In this document: positions 62,432-64,000 of the stretch, piece after piece
Position numbering within the stretch: the stretch's first letter is position 1
How the letters are laid out: every line of letters starts with the position of its first letter
Notes under the pieces: model-generated
What the model was told of the DNA's origin: nothing
Databases searched by the model: none
The model's input: the letters and a program-made list of their open reading frames with translations, nothing else
Position numbers and translations under genes: made by a program
NCBI RefSeq assembly: GCF_030272615.1
Contig: NC_081410.1
Span: forward strand, 123,249,640 to 123,313,639
DNA length: 64,000 nt
Direction of reading: 5' to 3'
From: Cryptomeria japonica
Taxonomy: Eukaryota > Streptophyta > Pinopsida > Cupressales > Cupressaceae

Positions 62432-63205
62432 TTCTAAGTCTCCATTCAAGGCTAAGTGTTGCATTCAAGACAAGGATTCAACCATTGAAGAGGAGATCAC
62501 ATACTACAACGTACAACAATACAACAAACAACAACATCTATACCTTCGCACATAAGGATACAAACATCCTTACAACAAGGTATTAGTACTTGTTTTACAT
62601 TACAATCATTTACATTTACAACATTTCTCATTACTTGGTTAATTCCAAAACCGGGGTTTGACCTAAAGGCAAACCTCTAATCCCTAACCCCCCAATCGTC
62701 TTCACTTTTCTGTGTGTAGGTTGCAGGTACGCGGCTGAAATTGAAGATCTGGAATCCTTGTGCAGAGACAAATAGATCCCCCTTCGTTTCGCGGATTTTT
62801 CGGAGGACCGTGTGCACTCCGGGCGCCATCGTCCCGTCAACTTTTGCTCAAATTTGCAGGACAGTGCCGTATCGACATTTTACTGCTAATTCCAGGTCCG
62901 CAGCTTCATCCTATATCCCTATCTCAGTTTATAAGCGAATCTTTCTCACTTTCTATGCATTCCTAGCTTAATTCTCTTATCAACATTCTTTACAAAAGAG
63001 GGTAGCCTTGCTGTCTTAACCCTTGAAACTCATTTAGAATCCAATCTTGCATTGTGTGGGATTGGATCTTGTGGATTTCAACCCCTCTTTTGAATGTAAA
63101 GTCTCCCAAGTGAAAACCATCAACCCTAGCAACCTCCCTTCTCTCTCCTTGGAGTTGGAAGAGGGGAGAGCAACTAGGGTTCGATCGATTTTCCGCTTTA
63201 CATTT

Positions 63206-63224
63206 TGGTGAACCCGACGTGAAC
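63206..63224 (+). other. Primer binding site candidate
   Basis: TGGTGAACCCGACGTGAAC begins with TGG, complementary to the CCA end of a tRNA, three bases after the LTR. I cannot name the tRNA with certainty. Confidence 0.65.
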
Positions 63225-64000
63225 ATCCTTTCTGATTATTCATGGTTAGATCTGAAAATTGGATTCCTTGATTGCATTTCCATGTTTGATCTTTTGCAAA
63301 TTTTAGAGGTTGATTGCATAAAAACCCTAAAATTTCTTTTTAGTAATTGAACTTGTGAAATATTTAATTGTTAATGCTTGTTTCAGATCTGCCCTTCTAT
63401 TACAAATTATCAATTCATATTTGTGCTTTAATTTTGAAAATTAAGTGGTTAAGTATCAAAACCCTAATTTTTGAAACCCTCTTGATTCAACCTTTGTCCG
63501 ACAATTTCACTGATCAAAACATCTCCAAATCAGCTGTAACTTTGGATTCCGCAATAAAATCACAATATCTTTCATCCCTGAAAATTTGGAAAAAAGTTAC
63601 GAGGACCGTGTGCACTCCGAGCGCCATTGTCCCCGACATTTTTTCCAAAATTTCGAGAGCTAGATCTTACTGTATTTTTCTGCTAAAATCCAGAATTTTG
63701 GCTGATTTTATCAATTATAACACTTTCAAAATTACAGTCAAAGTTGGTCTTGTGATTGCTTGGTTTAGGGCTCCTAATCATTCAAAAATCATTGAAATTG
63801 AAATTTTGTGTCAAAATTGTGTTCTTACTGTCCTAAATCTGAAAAGTGTGTTTGCATTCATTCGAAATTTCAGTGCTTTATTCAAATTCTTGCAATTTGT
63901 GACTTTTGAAATTAAGTGCTTAATTACAACAACTTTAATTTCCGCTTTCAAAATTGAATTTTGCGTGAAATTGAGTCAATTTTTAAATTTCAAAATTTGC
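63225..64000 (+). other. 5' internal leader of the plus-strand retroelement
   Basis: No ORF of note. It holds a second, diverged copy of about 100 bases of the LTR: GAGGACCGTGTGCACTCC at 63,600 matches 62,812. gag would begin beyond the window. Confidence 0.6.

Larger units (their letters stand above)
61931..63202 (+). repeat. 5' LTR of a plus-strand LTR retroelement (1,272 bp)
   Basis: Starts TGTAGTGTCCTAAAATTGCG and ends TTCCGCTTTACA, so it has TG...CA ends with matching TGTA/TACA. A PBS-like sequence follows after TTT. A TATA-like AAGTATATAAAC lies at about 62,312. The LTR includes a GC-rich 31-bp tandem repeat and a TTCAAGCA repeat. It interrupts a transposase remnant. The length and the start suggest a Ty3/gypsy element, but coding genes lie beyond the window. 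Confidence 0.75.

Overview
This window looks like repeat-dominated nuclear DNA from a seed plant. The evidence is a single intron-containing plant gene (a reticulon-like protein), plant-type L1 LINEs whose ORF1 carries a DUF4283-like domain and whose ORF2 ends in RNase H, and several nested LTR retroelements using plant-style primer binding sites. Only one confident host gene in 64 kb, together with layered insertions, suggests a large genome, possibly a gymnosperm. That last point is inference. I found no tRNA, rRNA or CRISPR.

Layout. 1-3912: 5' part of a minus-strand LTR retroelement (5' LTR 3098-3912, PBS, zinc-knuckle gag, then a decayed ORF I do not recognise). It sits inside the gag of an older minus-strand LTR element whose PBS is at 4420-4433. 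5.4-6.3 kb: decayed Ty3/gypsy zinc-knuckle and protease. 9.6-13.1 kb: decayed minus-strand LINE with a YADD reverse transcriptase. 13.1-17.3 kb: unrecognised repeat-like DNA. 18,675-31,402: a giant solo LTR with TTAGT target duplications, split by an 8.1-kb L1 LINE (20,772-28,904) flanked by its own 18-bp target duplication. 36.4-39.2 kb: the reticulon gene (five exons, one apparent GC-AG intron). 40.1-41.1 kb: local tandem repeats. 42 kb and 45.6-48.8 kb: two more LINE remnants on the minus strand. 51,431-56,500: a second solo LTR of the same giant family with AAGTC duplications. 49.6 and 59.8 kb: an inverted pair of 300-bp segments. 58.3-59.3 kb: repeated foldback units. 60.5-61.9 kb: a pogo-like transposase remnant, cut by a plus-strand LTR retroelement (LTR 61,931-63,202, PBS 63,206) that runs off the window.

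The most interesting signal is inside the two giant solo LTRs. Their 5' 1.2 kb holds a tandem array of about 21-bp units, each a small hairpin. Different units have different stems, but the two sides change together. Further downstream several long stems (8, 10 and 13 bp) are kept in both copies while the surrounding sequence diverges. This looks like selection for a folded RNA (or foldback DNA) inside a retroelement LTR. I do not recognise it as a described element.
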